Shown: in pieces, positions 1 through 8,789 of the stretch
Numbering within the stretch: position 1 is the first letter of the stretch
Layout of the letters: each line of letters begins with the position of its first letter
NCBI GenBank assembly: GCA_001953215.1
Contig: CP019169.1
Span: 2,914,001 to 2,978,000 of the forward strand
Length of the DNA: 64,000 nucleotides
Source of the DNA: Betaproteobacteria bacterium GR16-43
GTDB taxonomy: Bacteria > Pseudomonadota > Gammaproteobacteria > Burkholderiales > Usitatibacteraceae
Direction: 5' to 3'
The notes under the pieces: model-generated
Seen by the model: the letters and a program-made list of their open reading frames with translations, nothing else
Told to the model about the DNA's origin: nothing
Databases searched by the model: none
Program-made: the position numbers and the translations under genes

Positions 1-1
1 C

Positions 2-295
2 AAGCCGGCGGTCACGCACTTCCGCGTGAAGGAGCGCCTTCCGCACCACACGCTCGTGCAATGCGAGCTGGAGACGGGCCGCACGCACCAGATCCGCGTG
101 CACCTCGCGTCCCTGGGCCATCCGCTCGAAGGCGACCCGGAATACGGCGGGCGAGGCCCGCGGCGGCTGCCGAGGCAGGCGCTGCACGCGTGGAAGCTCG
201 CGTTCCGCCATCCGCGCACGCAGGAGACCGTGTCGTTCGAGTCGCCCGTGCCCGCGGATTTCCAGGCGCTCCTCGAGGCCTTGCGCAGCGAATGA
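2..295 (+). CDS. rluD: RluD-type 23S rRNA pseudouridine synthase, C-terminal part (5' truncated)
   Basis: Only the last ~97 codons are inside the window; the reading frame is already open at the left edge. The visible part carries the RluA/RluD-family signature [22 protein letters not shown] followed by the tail with [12 protein letters not shown], both typical of large-subunit pseudouridine synthases that isomerise uridines in helix 69 of 23S rRNA. The catalytic aspartate region lies outside the window. The TGA stop overlaps the ATG of pgeF (ATGA), so the two are probably translationally coupled; rluD-pgeF is a very common bacterial pair. RluC or another RluA-family member cannot be excluded from the C-terminus alone, but the pgeF neighbour favours RluD. 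Confidence 0.85.
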   Translation, partial: KPAVTHFRVKERLPHHTLVQCELETGRTHQIRVHLASLGHPLEGDPEYGGRGPRRLPRQALHAWKLAFRHPRTQETVSFESPVPADFQALLEALRSE

Positions 296-1032
296 GTTCG
301 CACCCCTGGATCGTTCCCGACTGGCCCGCGCCGCCCAACGTGCGCGCGTTCGCGACCACGCGTGAGGGCGGCGTGAGCGAAGGAGCGTACGCAAGCTTCA
401 ATCTCCGCGCGAGTGGCGGCGACGACCCGGGGCACGTCGCGCGCAATCGCGCCATCCTGCGCGAGCACCTGCCCGAGATGCCGCAGTGGTTGATCCAGCG
501 CCACACGATCGACGCCGTGCGCTTCGGCGCCGAGCATCTGCCCGCGAATCCCGTGGCCGATGCCGCCGTGACGTCCGTCCCGGGCCGCGTGTGCGCCGTG
601 CTCACCGGGGACTGCATGCAATTGTTGCTCTGCAACGACGCGGGAACGCAGGTGGGCGCGGTCCACGCGGGCTGGCGTGGCATGGCGAACGGCGTGATCG
701 AAAGCGGCGTGCGGGCGATGGACTGCCCGCCCGGCACCCTCATGGCCTGGATGGGGCCGACCATCGGGCAGGACGCGTTCGAGGTCGGCCCGGAAGTGCT
801 CGAAGCCTTTCGCCCGGGCCACCCCGATGCGCCCCGGGCCTTCCGGGCCGGCAAGCCGGGCAAGCTCCACGCGGACCTCTACCGCCTCGCGCGGCAACGC
901 CTCGAGAACGCCGGCGTCACGCGCGTCCATGGCGGTAACTTCTGCACATTTACCGAATCCGATCGCTTTTTTTCCTATCGCCGCGAGAAGGAAAGCGGCA
1001 GGATGGGCGCCTTCATCTGGCTGAACCCATGA
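292..1032 (+). CDS. pgeF: Polyphenol oxidase / peptidoglycan-editing factor PgeF (YfiH, laccase domain)
   Basis: A 246-residue single-domain protein of the DUF152/YfiH family. The three residues expected to bind a metal are present: H71 (in QRHT), C108 (in TGDC) and H125 (in HAGWRG). In E. coli the homologue removes non-canonical amino acids from peptidoglycan precursors in the cytosol; purine-nucleoside activities are described for related proteins. The usual QVHG motif reads QRHT here and TADC reads TGDC, mild departures that keep the ligands. The start overlaps the rluD stop by ATGA, and its own TGA overlaps the next ATG in the same way, so rluD-pgeF-ZIP look like one transcript. Confidence 0.9.
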   Translation: MSSHPWIVPDWPAPPNVRAFATTREGGVSEGAYASFNLRASGGDDPGHVARNRAILREHLPEMPQWLIQRHTIDAVRFGAEHLPANPVADAAVTSVPGRVCAVLTGDCMQLLLCNDAGTQVGAVHAGWRGMANGVIESGVRAMDCPPGTLMAWMGPTIGQDAFEVGPEVLEAFRPGHPDAPRAFRAGKPGKLHADLYRLARQRLENAGVTRVHGGNFCTFTESDRFFSYRREKESGRMGAFIWLNP

Positions 1033-1802
1033 CCACGCTCGCCTGGATCCTGCTTTCCTGCGTCGCCGGAGGGGCCCTTTCCCTCGGCATCGCGGCGCTC
1101 GTCGCCTTCCGCGTGAAGGCGCGCTGGATCTCCACGCTGGTGAGCTTCGCGGTGGGCGCATTGCTGGGCGCGGTCTTCCTCGACATCCTCCCGCACCTCT
1201 TCGAGCACAACCCGCACCCCGGGGCGACGGCCGGGATGCTGCTCGCCGGCATCCTCGTGTTCTTCGTGCTGGAGAAGGTGCTGCTGTGGCGCCACCACCA
1301 CCACCATGGCGGGGACGACGAGTCCGAGCACGGGCACGGCGAGCACGACCACGGCCGCTCGGGCTGGATGATCGTGTTCGGCGATTCGTTCCACAATTTC
1401 ACCGACGGCGTGATCATCGCCGGCGCCTTCCTGGCCGACGTGCGGCTGGGCATCACCACGTCGCTCGCGATCATCGCGCACGAGATCCCGCAGGAGATCG
1501 GCGATTTCCTGATCCTGCTGCACTCCGGCTTCGGCAAGCAGAAGGCGCTGCTGCTGAACGCGCTTTCCAGCTTCGCGACCGTGGTGGGCGCGCTCCTCGG
1601 CTACGTGATGCTGAAGGACGCGCAGGAATGGGTGCCGACGCTGCTTGCGTTGGCGGCCGCGAGCATGATCTACGTGGCGGTCGCGGACCTGATCCCGGGC
1701 CTGCACCGCAAGTCGGCGTTGCGCGAGACCGTCATGCAAGTCGTGTTCATCCTGCTGGGGGTGGGGCTCATCGCCGCCATCCACGAACTCGCGGGCCATT
1801 GA
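1029..1802 (+). CDS. ZIP-family divalent metal transporter
   Basis: A 257-residue polytopic membrane protein with about eight hydrophobic segments. Between segments 3 and 4 (residues ~87-110) lies a His/Asp/Glu-rich cytosolic loop with five consecutive histidines and repeated HGHGEHDH, the usual metal-sensing loop of ZIP carriers. The signature helices read HNFTDG (helix 4) and HEIPQEIGDF (helix 5), which form the metal path in the family. The likely substrate is zinc, with iron or manganese possible; the sequence does not decide. It is coupled to pgeF by an ATGA overlap, which suggests co-transcription rather than a zinc-regulated promoter of its own. Confidence 0.9.
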   Translation: MTTLAWILLSCVAGGALSLGIAALVAFRVKARWISTLVSFAVGALLGAVFLDILPHLFEHNPHPGATAGMLLAGILVFFVLEKVLLWRHHHHHGGDDESEHGHGEHDHGRSGWMIVFGDSFHNFTDGVIIAGAFLADVRLGITTSLAIIAHEIPQEIGDFLILLHSGFGKQKALLLNALSSFATVVGALLGYVMLKDAQEWVPTLLALAAASMIYVAVADLIPGLHRKSALRETVMQVVFILLGVGLIAAIHELAGH

Positions 1803-1849
1803 CACTCCGCAAGGCTTGGCCTTCAATCCCCGGTAGCATCCGTACGACC

Positions 1850-3526
1850 ATGGCCAAGCCGCTCCCGCCCGCACTCCCCCTCGAAGAGACGCCGACCCAG
1901 CAGGTGATGGCCTCCTTCGCGGACACCTATCGCGCGTGGATGGAGTCCTTCCTGGCCCGCCCCGACGCGATGGTCGAGCAGCAACGGCGCTTCTACGAGG
2001 CGCAGGTCCAGGCCTGGCAGCACGCCTTCACGGAGCCGCCGAAGGAAGGCGAAGCACCGGCCGACAAGCGCTTCGCCGCGCCCGAGTGGAACCAGCACCC
2101 GCTGTTTCGCTACTACCGCGATGCGTACCTCGCGGCATCGACGGCGATGATGCAATCGGTCGAGGCGGCGACGCTGGACGAGCCCACGCGCGAGCGCATG
2201 CGCTTCGTGATGCGCCAGTACCTCGACGCCACGTCGCCGTCGAATTTCCTGGCGACCAATCCCGAAGCCCTCAAGGAAGCGGCCGAGAGCGGCGGCGACA
2301 CGCTCGTGAAAGGCTACGCGAACCTGGTGGCCGACCTCGGCAAGGGCCACGTGTCGATGACGGACGAATCGGCCTTCGAAGTGGGCCGCAACGTCGGCAC
2401 CACCAAGGGCTCCGTCGTCTTCGAGAACGGGTTGATCCAGGTGATCCAGTACGCCCCGCAAACGGCCCGCGTGCACGAGACGCCGATCGTGCTGGTGCCG
2501 CCGTGCATCAACAAGTTCTACATCATGGACCTGCAGCCCGACAATTCGCTCGTGGGATTCCTGCTGGCGCAGGGCCATACCGTGTTCATGGTGTCGTGGC
2601 GCAACGTGAAGGAAGACCAGGGCAGCCTCACGTGGGACGACTACATCGCCGAAGGCGTCATCGCCGGCCTGGAAGTGGCGCGCAAGATCGCGAAGACGCG
2701 CAAGGTGAACGCGCTGGGCTTCTGCGTGGGGGGCACGCTGCTCGCCACCGCCGTGGCGGTGCTCGAGGCGCAGGGCCGGAAGATCGTGGAGAGCCTGACG
2801 CTTCTCACGACGCTCCTCGACTTCCGCGACGTGGGCGAGATCAAGGTCTTCATCGACAAGGCCTTCGTGGACAAGCGCGAGCAGCAACTCTGCGGCGGCG
2901 GCATCGTGCCGGGCCGCGAGCTCGCGAGCTCCTTCTCGTTCCTGCGCGCCAACGACCTCGTGTGGGCCTACGTGGTCAACAACTACCTGCGCGGCAAGTC
3001 GCCGCCCGCGTTCGACCTGCTGTACTGGAACTCGGATTCCACCAATCTGCCGGGGCCGATGTACGCGTACTACATCCGCCACACCTATCTCGAGAACAAC
3101 CTCGCGAAGCCCGATGCGCTCGCGGTCTGCGGCGTGCCCGTGGACCTGAAGCGCATCACGATGCCGGCCTTCGTGTTCTCGGCGCGCGAGGACCACATCG
3201 TGCCGTGGCACGGCGGCTACGCGAGCGCGCGCTGCCTCGGCGGGCCGGTCACCTTCACGCTCGGGGCCAGCGGCCACATCGCCGGGACGATCAACCCGCC
3301 GGCCAAGGGCAAGCGCAGCTTCTGGTCCAACGCGAAGCGGGTGGCCGATCCGAGGAAGTGGCTCGAGCAGGCCGAGGAAACGCCGGGCAGCTGGTGGCCC
3401 ACGTGGTCGAAGTGGTTGAAGCCGCACGGCGGCAAGCTCGTCGCGGCGCGCAAGGTGCTGGGGGACGCGCGCCACAAGCCGATCGAGCCCGCGCCGGGCC
3501 GGTACGTGAAGGAACGCGCCGAGTAG
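1850..3526 (+). CDS. phaC: Class I poly(3-hydroxyalkanoate) synthase PhaC
   Basis: A 558-residue protein in the size range of class I synthases, which polymerise 3-hydroxyacyl-CoA into PHA at the granule surface. The lipase-like box GFCVGG places the catalytic cysteine at C292; the other triad members are D448 (SAREDHIVPW) and H476 (GASGHIAG). The variable N-terminal domain covers residues 1-200 and the alpha/beta-hydrolase core the rest. The ATG at 1850 is chosen because conserved N-terminal sequence begins just after it; the frame is open far upstream only as antisense-like shadow of the ZIP gene. phaB follows 28 bp later with a strong ribosome-binding site, giving a phaCB operon without a phaA thiolase in this window. 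Confidence 0.95.
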   Translation: MAKPLPPALPLEETPTQQVMASFADTYRAWMESFLARPDAMVEQQRRFYEAQVQAWQHAFTEPPKEGEAPADKRFAAPEWNQHPLFRYYRDAYLAASTAMMQSVEAATLDEPTRERMRFVMRQYLDATSPSNFLATNPEALKEAAESGGDTLVKGYANLVADLGKGHVSMTDESAFEVGRNVGTTKGSVVFENGLIQVIQYAPQTARVHETPIVLVPPCINKFYIMDLQPDNSLVGFLLAQGHTVFMVSWRNVKEDQGSLTWDDYIAEGVIAGLEVARKIAKTRKVNALGFCVGGTLLATAVAVLEAQGRKIVESLTLLTTLLDFRDVGEIKVFIDKAFVDKREQQLCGGGIVPGRELASSFSFLRANDLVWAYVVNNYLRGKSPPAFDLLYWNSDSTNLPGPMYAYYIRHTYLENNLAKPDALAVCGVPVDLKRITMPAFVFSAREDHIVPWHGGYASARCLGGPVTFTLGASGHIAGTINPPAKGKRSFWSNAKRVADPRKWLEQAEETPGSWWPTWSKWLKPHGGKLVAARKVLGDARHKPIEPAPGRYVKERAE

Positions 3527-3554
3527 GATTCCTGGAACGAACGGAGGAGTGAAA

Positions 3555-4298
3555 ATGACCAAGCGCATCGCACTGGTGACGGGCGGGATGGGCGGCCTCG
3601 GCGAGGCCATCTGCATGAAGCTGGAGAAGATGGGCATCCGCGTCGTGGTGACGTATTCGCCCGGCAACAAGAAATCCGCGGAATGGCTGAAGGAGATGAA
3701 GGGCCAGGGCTTCGAGTTCGTCGCCTACGCGTGCGATGTCTCCGACTTCGACTCGTGCGCGGCGATGGTCGCCAAGGTGACGGCCGAGCTGGGGCCGATC
3801 GACATCCTCATCAACAACGCCGGCATCACGCGCGACATGACCTTCAAGAAGATGACCAAGGTCGACTGGGACGCGGTGATGAAGACCAACCTGGACAGCG
3901 TGTTCAACGTGACCAAGCCGGTGGTCGACGGCATGGTCGAGCGCGGCTGGGGGCGCGTGATCAACGTGTCCAGCGTGAACGGGCAGAAGGGCGCCTTCGG
4001 CCAGACCAACTACTCCGCGGCGAAGGCCGGCATGCACGGCTTCTCGAAGGCGCTGGCCCTCGAAGTGGCGCGCAAGGGGGTCACCGTGAACACCATTTCG
4101 CCGGGCTACATCGGCACGAAGATGGTGATGGCGATCCCGAAGGACGTGCTCGACTCCAAGATCATTCCGCAGATCCCGGTCGGGCGGCTCGGCAAGCCCG
4201 AGGAAGTGGCGGGCCTGTGCGCCTATCTCGCCTCGGACGAAGCGGCGTTCCTCACGGGGGCCAACATCGCCATCAACGGCGGCCAGCACATGTTCTAG
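3555..4298 (+). CDS. phaB: Acetoacetyl-CoA reductase PhaB (short-chain dehydrogenase)
   Basis: A 247-residue SDR that reduces acetoacetyl-CoA to (R)-3-hydroxybutyryl-CoA with NADPH, feeding PhaC. The cofactor motif TGGMGGLGE is at residues ~9-17, NNAGITRD near 90, and the catalytic Ser-Tyr-Lys in SSVNGQKGAFGQTNYSAAK near 140-160. The ATG at 3555 is preferred to a GTG six bases upstream because GGAGG at 3543-3547 sits 7 bp before it. It ends three bases before the stop of the convergent response regulator. A second reductase of the same type is encoded at 7569-8324. Confidence 0.93.
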   Translation: MTKRIALVTGGMGGLGEAICMKLEKMGIRVVVTYSPGNKKSAEWLKEMKGQGFEFVAYACDVSDFDSCAAMVAKVTAELGPIDILINNAGITRDMTFKKMTKVDWDAVMKTNLDSVFNVTKPVVDGMVERGWGRVINVSSVNGQKGAFGQTNYSAAKAGMHGFSKALALEVARKGVTVNTISPGYIGTKMVMAIPKDVLDSKIIPQIPVGRLGKPEEVAGLCAYLASDEAAFLTGANIAINGGQHMF

Positions 4299-4301
4299 GG
4301 G

Positions 4302-6032
4302 CTAGGCGGGGCGGCGCCGCTCGCCCTGGTCGCGCCGCACGATGCCGGTGGGCTCGAGCAGCGGGGTCACCATCTCGCGCGGCATCGGGCGCCCGGTGAG
4401 GTAGCCCTGCACCTGGTGGCAGCCTGCGGTGGAGAGCAACCGTGCCTGGTCTTCCGTCTCCACGCCTTCCGCGATCGCGACGAGGCCCAGGGATTTCGCC
4501 AGCGTCACGATCGTGGTCACCAGCGTCATCGCGTGCGAATCGCGCATCATGCCGACGATGAACGAGCGGTCGATCTTGATCTGCTGGACCGGCAACTTCG
4601 CGAGGTAGGCGAGCGACGAGAAGCCGGTGCCGAAGTCGTCGATCGCGAGGCCCACCCCGAGCGCACGCACGGCCTCGAGCTTCGCGATGCTGCCTTCCAC
4701 GTCGCCGGCGAGCAGGCTCTCGGTGATTTCCAGGTCGATGGGCGGCGCCGCTCCGAGCGGCCGGACCGCCTCGCGCACGACGTCCACGAAGTCCGCGCGA
4801 TGGATCTGCACGACGGAGACGTTGACGGCGATGCGAGGCGCCACCACGCCTTCGGCCACCCAGGCCTGGTAGTCGCGCACCGCCTGCTGCAGCGCCCATT
4901 GGCCCACCTCGGCGATCATCCCGGTCTCTTCCAGCAGCGGGATGAAGTGACCCGGGAGCACGAGCGACCCTTCGGCGTTGTTCCACCGGATCAGCGCCTC
5001 CACGCCCACGATGCGCCGCGTGGCGAGGTTCACCTTGGGCTGGTACTGCAGCACGAACTCGTTGCGCTCGAGCGCGCCTCGCATCCGCGTCTCGAGCGTG
5101 AGCCGCTCGGACACGCGCCGCGTCATCGTCTCGGCGTAGAAGAGATAGGGTTCGCGGGCCGTCTTCGCGCGTACCGCCGCGGCCTCGGCGTTGCGCAGCA
5201 GCACGTCGGCGTCCTTGCCGTCGGCCGGGAAGAGCGCGATCCCGGAGCGCGCGATGACCTGCACGTCGCCGCCGTTCAACGTGAAGGGCGCGTCGAAGCA
5301 GGCGCGCAGCCGTTCGAGGTCGACGCGCGCGAGCTCGGTCTCGCTGCGGAACTCCGGGATGACGATGGCGAACTGGTCGGCTTCCGTGCGGGCGAGGTGG
5401 TCCGGATCCGGCGTGCTGCCCGACAGGCGCACGGCCGCCTGGGCGAGCAGCGTGTCGCCCGCCTGCCGCCCGAGGGACGCGTTGATCGACTTCAACTGGT
5501 CCAGGTCCAGGACCGCCACCGCGAGCCGCTGGCGATCGCGCCGCGCCGCGTTCAGGAGCTGGCCCACGCGCTCGGCGAACAGCGCGCGGTTGGCAAGGCC
5601 CGTGGTGGCGTCGAAATACGCGAGGTAGTGGAGGCGCTCGCGCTGGTCGCGCCGGTTGGCCGCCTCGCGCAGCTCCCGCTGGACCGCGGGAAGCAGGCGC
5701 GCGAGCTTGCCCTTCATGATGTAGTCGTTGGCGCCGGATCGCATCGCCTGCACGGCGATGTCCTCGCCGACGGTGGCGGAGACGAGCAGGAACGGCAGGT
5801 CGGGGCTACGCCGGCGCACGATCTCCAGCGCCGCGAGGCCGCTGAAGGCCGGCATGTTGAAGTCGCTGATGACGATGTCCCAGGCCTGCGCGTTCAGCGC
5901 GGCCTCGAGCGTATCGGACGCCTGGACGCGGACGATTCGCACGCCTCCCTCGAGGCGCTCGAGTTCGATCGCCAGCAGCAGGGCGTCGTTTTCCGAGTCC
6001 TCGACGAGCAGGACCTGGACTGTATCGGCCAT
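4302..6032 (-). CDS. Response regulator with degenerate GGDEF and intact EAL domain (c-di-GMP phosphodiesterase candidate)
   Basis: Domains in order: receiver (residues ~5-125, phospho-acceptor D57 in ISDFNMP), GGDEF-like (~150-310) and EAL (~325-565). The GGDEF site reads TEADQF, so cyclase activity is unlikely; it may be only regulatory. The EAL domain keeps the residues expected for hydrolysis: EALIRW, NVS, EITES, DDFGTGFSSL, KIDRSF, AEGVET and QGY. The product should cut c-di-GMP to pGpG when phosphorylated. I chose ATG 6032, preceded by GGGAGG 11 bp away; an in-frame GTG at 6068 would add 12 residues. A histidine kinase gene lies 85 bp upstream on the same strand and is its probable partner. 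Confidence 0.88.
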   Translation of the reverse strand: MADTVQVLLVEDSENDALLLAIELERLEGGVRIVRVQASDTLEAALNAQAWDIVISDFNMPAFSGLAALEIVRRRSPDLPFLLVSATVGEDIAVQAMRSGANDYIMKGKLARLLPAVQRELREAANRRDQRERLHYLAYFDATTGLANRALFAERVGQLLNAARRDRQRLAVAVLDLDQLKSINASLGRQAGDTLLAQAAVRLSGSTPDPDHLARTEADQFAIVIPEFRSETELARVDLERLRACFDAPFTLNGGDVQVIARSGIALFPADGKDADVLLRNAEAAAVRAKTAREPYLFYAETMTRRVSERLTLETRMRGALERNEFVLQYQPKVNLATRRIVGVEALIRWNNAEGSLVLPGHFIPLLEETGMIAEVGQWALQQAVRDYQAWVAEGVVAPRIAVNVSVVQIHRADFVDVVREAVRPLGAAPPIDLEITESLLAGDVEGSIAKLEAVRALGVGLAIDDFGTGFSSLAYLAKLPVQQIKIDRSFIVGMMRDSHAMTLVTTIVTLAKSLGLVAIAEGVETEDQARLLSTAGCHQVQGYLTGRPMPREMVTPLLEPTGIVRRDQGERRRPA

Positions 6033-6117
6033 TGCCTGCGGAGCCTCCCGGTCCGGGCCACGATTCACGATGACCCATTCTATGCCAAGGCGGCGGGCCG
6101 GACGGCGCCCCCCGGAG

Positions 6118-7506
6118 TCAGGGTTCCAGCGTGAAGCGGAACGTCGCGCCTTCGCCGCGCCGGCCCTCCGCCTCGATGGTGCCTTCGTGGCGGTTCACGA
6201 TGCGCTTCACCGTCGCGAGTCCCACGCCCGTGCCCTCGAAATCCGACTCGGAGTGCAGGCGGGTGAAGGGCGTGAAGAGCCGTTCGGCCCCTTCGGGCGC
6301 GAAGCCCGCGCCGTTGTCCTTGATCCGGAACCCCGCGCGCCCACCCAGGACCGTCGGGCCGATTTCGATGCGCGCGACCGGGACCTTCGACGTGAATTTC
6401 CACGCATTGCCGATGAGGTTCTCGAGCGCGATGCGGGCGAGGCCGGGATCGGCCCACGCCTTCATGCCCGGCTCGACGCGCACCTCGATCACGCGCCCGG
6501 GCGATCGCGCCCGCAGGGCCTCGCAGACGGCCGTGGCGATGAGGCTCATGTCCACGACGGTGCGCTTCAGCTCGACGCGGGCGAGCGTCGAGAGCTGGAG
6601 CAGGTCGTCGATGAGCCGCTTCATGCGGTCGCAGGCGGCCAGCATCCGTTGCACATGCTCGCGCGCCTCTTCGTCCAGTTGCGTGTCCTGCAGCAGCGCG
6701 GAGCCGAAGCCCGAGATGTGGCGCAGCGGGGCGCTCAAGTCGTGCGAGATCGAATAGTCGTACGCGTGCAGCTCCTCGTTGGCGGCCTCGAGCGCGGCCG
6801 TGCGTTCGGTCACGCGCTTCTCCAGCTCCGCGTTGAGGCGCAGGATCTCGGCCTCGGCGGCCTCGTGCGCCAGGCGGCGGCGCACACCGTCGAGCGAAAA
6901 GGAAAGGTCCGCGGCCATTTCGTCCAGCAGTGCCACGAGCGGCTCGTCGAAGAAGTCCCTTTCCCCCACGTGCAGGCTGATGGCGCCGGCGATGCGGCCC
7001 TCGCATCGAAACGGAATGGCCGCGACCGAGCGCGTGCCGATGGCCAGCGCGCGTTCGCGCCACGGGTGCGTCTTCGGATCGCCGAGGAAATCGTTGGAGA
7101 TGTAGTCGCGGCCTTCGCGCACGGCGGTGGCGATCGGCCCGCTGCCCTCGGGACGGGTGGGATCGAGCGGGATGTCGAGGCCGTCGAGGAAGCGCTGGCC
7201 CGGCCCGGCGGCCGCGACGGGCTCCGCGTGGTCCCCGTGCGCGATCGCGATGAAGGCCAGCTTCACGCCGCCATACTCCACGCAGATGTCGCAGATCTCC
7301 TGGTACAGGGCGGCCGGCTCGGCGATGCGCACGATCGCGGAGTTGGTGCGCGAGAGCGCCGTGTAGAACTGCGTGAGGCGCTCCAGGCGCCGTTCGGCTC
7401 CGGAGGAGGGGGGCGCGTCCACGATCGAATGCCCCTTCGAGGCAAGCAGTGCGATCACGGAAGCGCGGTCCGGCGAACCGTCGTCGAGAACGTGGATCGT
7501 GGCCAT
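6118..7506 (-). CDS. GAF-domain sensor histidine kinase
   Basis: A cytosolic kinase of 462 residues without membrane segments. A GAF domain spans residues ~55-205, followed by a coiled coil (~210-245) ending in NEELHAYDYS, the HisKA helix with phospho-acceptor H255 (SHDLSAPLR) and a GHKL ATPase with N box (ALENLIGNAWKFTS), G1 (DNGAGF) and G2 (GTGVGLATVK). It resembles phytochrome-like cytoplasmic kinases that sense a small ligand or redox state. ATG 7506 has no clear Shine-Dalgarno; an in-frame ATG at 7545 would add 13 residues. It is transcribed with the EAL response regulator downstream, both lying between the two phaB paralogues. Confidence 0.88.
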   Translation of the reverse strand: MATIHVLDDGSPDRASVIALLASKGHSIVDAPPSSGAERRLERLTQFYTALSRTNSAIVRIAEPAALYQEICDICVEYGGVKLAFIAIAHGDHAEPVAAAGPGQRFLDGLDIPLDPTRPEGSGPIATAVREGRDYISNDFLGDPKTHPWRERALAIGTRSVAAIPFRCEGRIAGAISLHVGERDFFDEPLVALLDEMAADLSFSLDGVRRRLAHEAAEAEILRLNAELEKRVTERTAALEAANEELHAYDYSISHDLSAPLRHISGFGSALLQDTQLDEEAREHVQRMLAACDRMKRLIDDLLQLSTLARVELKRTVVDMSLIATAVCEALRARSPGRVIEVRVEPGMKAWADPGLARIALENLIGNAWKFTSKVPVARIEIGPTVLGGRAGFRIKDNGAGFAPEGAERLFTPFTRLHSESDFEGTGVGLATVKRIVNRHEGTIEAEGRRGEGATFRFTLEP

Positions 7507-7568
7507 GGTCTTGCAAATGTTAATTCCGCCGGGGAATCGTAACATTGGCCGTACAAATCCGTAAGGCC

Positions 7569-8324
7569 TCACTGATAGAGGTGCAGGCCTCCGTTCACCG
7601 GGAGGTTCACGCCGGTGATGTAGGCGGCGCGGGCCGAGGCGAGGAAGGCCACCGCGTCGGCGACTTCGTCCGTTGTCGCCATGCGACCCATCGGGATGCT
7701 CCCGACGATCTGGCCCAGGACGTCGGGGCGGATCGCGGCGGTCATGGCCGTCTCGACGTAGCCGGGAGAGACCGCGTTCACGGTGACGCCCTTCCTCACC
7801 ACCTCCTGCGCGAGAGACTTGGTGAACCCGAGGATGCCGGCCTTGGCCGCCGAATAGTTGACCTGGCCGAACTGGCCGCGCACGGCATTCACCGACGAGA
7901 TGTTCACGATGCGGCCCCAACCGCGCTCGACCATGCCCTCGACCACGTGGCGCGTCACGTTGAAGACGCTGGTGAGGTTGGTGTCGATGACCTGGTGCCA
8001 CTGGTCCTCGGTCATCTTGCGGAACGTGGTGTCGCGCGTGATGCCGGCGCAATTCACCAGCACCGCGACCGGGCCATGGTCGGCTTCGACTTGGCGGACC
8101 ATCGCGCCCATGGCCGCGAAATCGGTGACGTCGCCGAAGGCGAGGGCGACGGCGTCATCGCCCAGCTTCGCATCGGCCATCGCCTTCTTCCACGCCGCCT
8201 CGGTGCCCGGGATGCCGTAGTTGGCGACGACGAAGTAGCCTTCGGCCGCGAGCTTTCGGCACGTGGCGGTGCCGATGCCGCCGACGCCACCGGTGACGAG
8301 GGCTACTTTTTTGTCGGTTCTCAT
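7569..8324 (-). CDS. phaB: Second acetoacetyl-CoA reductase / 3-ketoacyl reductase (PhaB-like SDR)
   Basis: A 251-residue SDR clearly paralogous to the reductase at 3555-4298: TGGVGGIGT cofactor loop, NCAGITRDTTFRKM, and catalytic SSVNAVRGQFGQVNYSAAK. The NNAG motif reads NCAG here. The expected reaction is NADPH-dependent reduction of acetoacetyl-CoA to (R)-3-hydroxybutyryl-CoA. The ATG follows AGGAGC at a normal distance. It lies upstream of the kinase/regulator pair on the same strand (63 bp from its stop to ATG 7506), so the three may share a transcript. Its promoter must lie in the 740 bp gap shared with phaR, which holds a large repeat module. Confidence 0.88.
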   Translation of the reverse strand: MRTDKKVALVTGGVGGIGTATCRKLAAEGYFVVANYGIPGTEAAWKKAMADAKLGDDAVALAFGDVTDFAAMGAMVRQVEADHGPVAVLVNCAGITRDTTFRKMTEDQWHQVIDTNLTSVFNVTRHVVEGMVERGWGRIVNISSVNAVRGQFGQVNYSAAKAGILGFTKSLAQEVVRKGVTVNAVSPGYVETAMTAAIRPDVLGQIVGSIPMGRMATTDEVADAVAFLASARAAYITGVNLPVNGGLHLYQ

Positions 8325-8383
8325 GGATGGGGTGCTCCTAATTTCAATTCAGGTACGTGGCTCCGATGGGAGGGAGGCACGAG

Positions 8384-8472
8384 GTGGGTAGGGCCTTTTT
8401 TTCTTGCCGCGGGAATTACTGAGGCATGGCTGGAAACATTTGGGCACGAGCGAAAAAAGAGGTCCTACCCAC
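8384..8472 (+). repeat. Palindromic unit A of module 1
   Basis: An 89 bp unit whose ends are imperfect inverted repeats: it opens with GTGGGTAGGGCCTTTTTTT and closes with AAAAGAGGTCCTACCCAC. As RNA the arms would form a ~20 bp stem with U- and A-rich inner ends. The centre carries ACTGAGGCATGGC, shared with the other three units. Confidence 0.8.
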
Positions 8473-8619
8473 CCCGTCCTCCGTCCGAGGGCTTAAGCGC
8501 AGTGCAAGCAATCCGAATTGAGCATTCAATGCGACACCACACATCAACGAACGAAGTGGATTTTCGCCAATTCAAACCACGAATCCGGTGCCACGGGTGA
8601 GAGTGAGGGAGGACAGGGG

Positions 8620-8707
8620 GTGGCGTAGGACCTCTTTTTCGCTCGTGCCCAGACGTCTCCTGCCATGCCTCAGTAGTGTCCGCGGCAAGAAAAAAGGTCC
8701 TACCCAC
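8620..8707 (-). repeat. Palindromic unit B of module 1
   Basis: An 88 bp unit in inverted orientation to unit A. On the minus strand it opens GTGGGTAGGACC and ends CCTACGCCAC; this CGCCAC variant is shared with unit C of the second module, which shows that B corresponds to C and A to D. Confidence 0.8.
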
Positions 8708-8759
8708 CCCCTCGTCCTCCCGCCGCGCAGCGTGAGGGCCGCTTGATTTTCCGATCCAC

Positions 8760-8789
8760 AAAAAAAATCCCCAGCACAGGGCTGGGGAT
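8760..8789 (-). terminator. Rho-independent terminator of the candidate small RNA
   Basis: Perfect 9 bp stem ATCCCCAGC / GCTGGGGAT (8767-8775 and 8781-8789) with a 5 nt loop, followed on the minus strand by eight T residues (8767-8760). It reads leftward only; the right-hand side has no T run. Confidence 0.85.

Larger units (their letters stand above)
8355..8733 (-). repeat. Paired inverted-repeat module, copy 1
   Basis: About 379 bp containing two ~88 bp palindromic units in opposite orientation (8384-8472 and 8620-8707) with a 147 bp spacer. Read on the minus strand it aligns with the module at 17096-17433: same order of units, same outer flanks (GCGGCGGGAGGACGAGGG on one side, CTCGTGCCTCCC on the other) and the same inner borders, while the spacer is more diverged and differs in length. 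No open reading frame is conserved between copies. It resembles a non-autonomous mobile or REPIN-like element, but I do not recognise the family. Confidence 0.8.
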
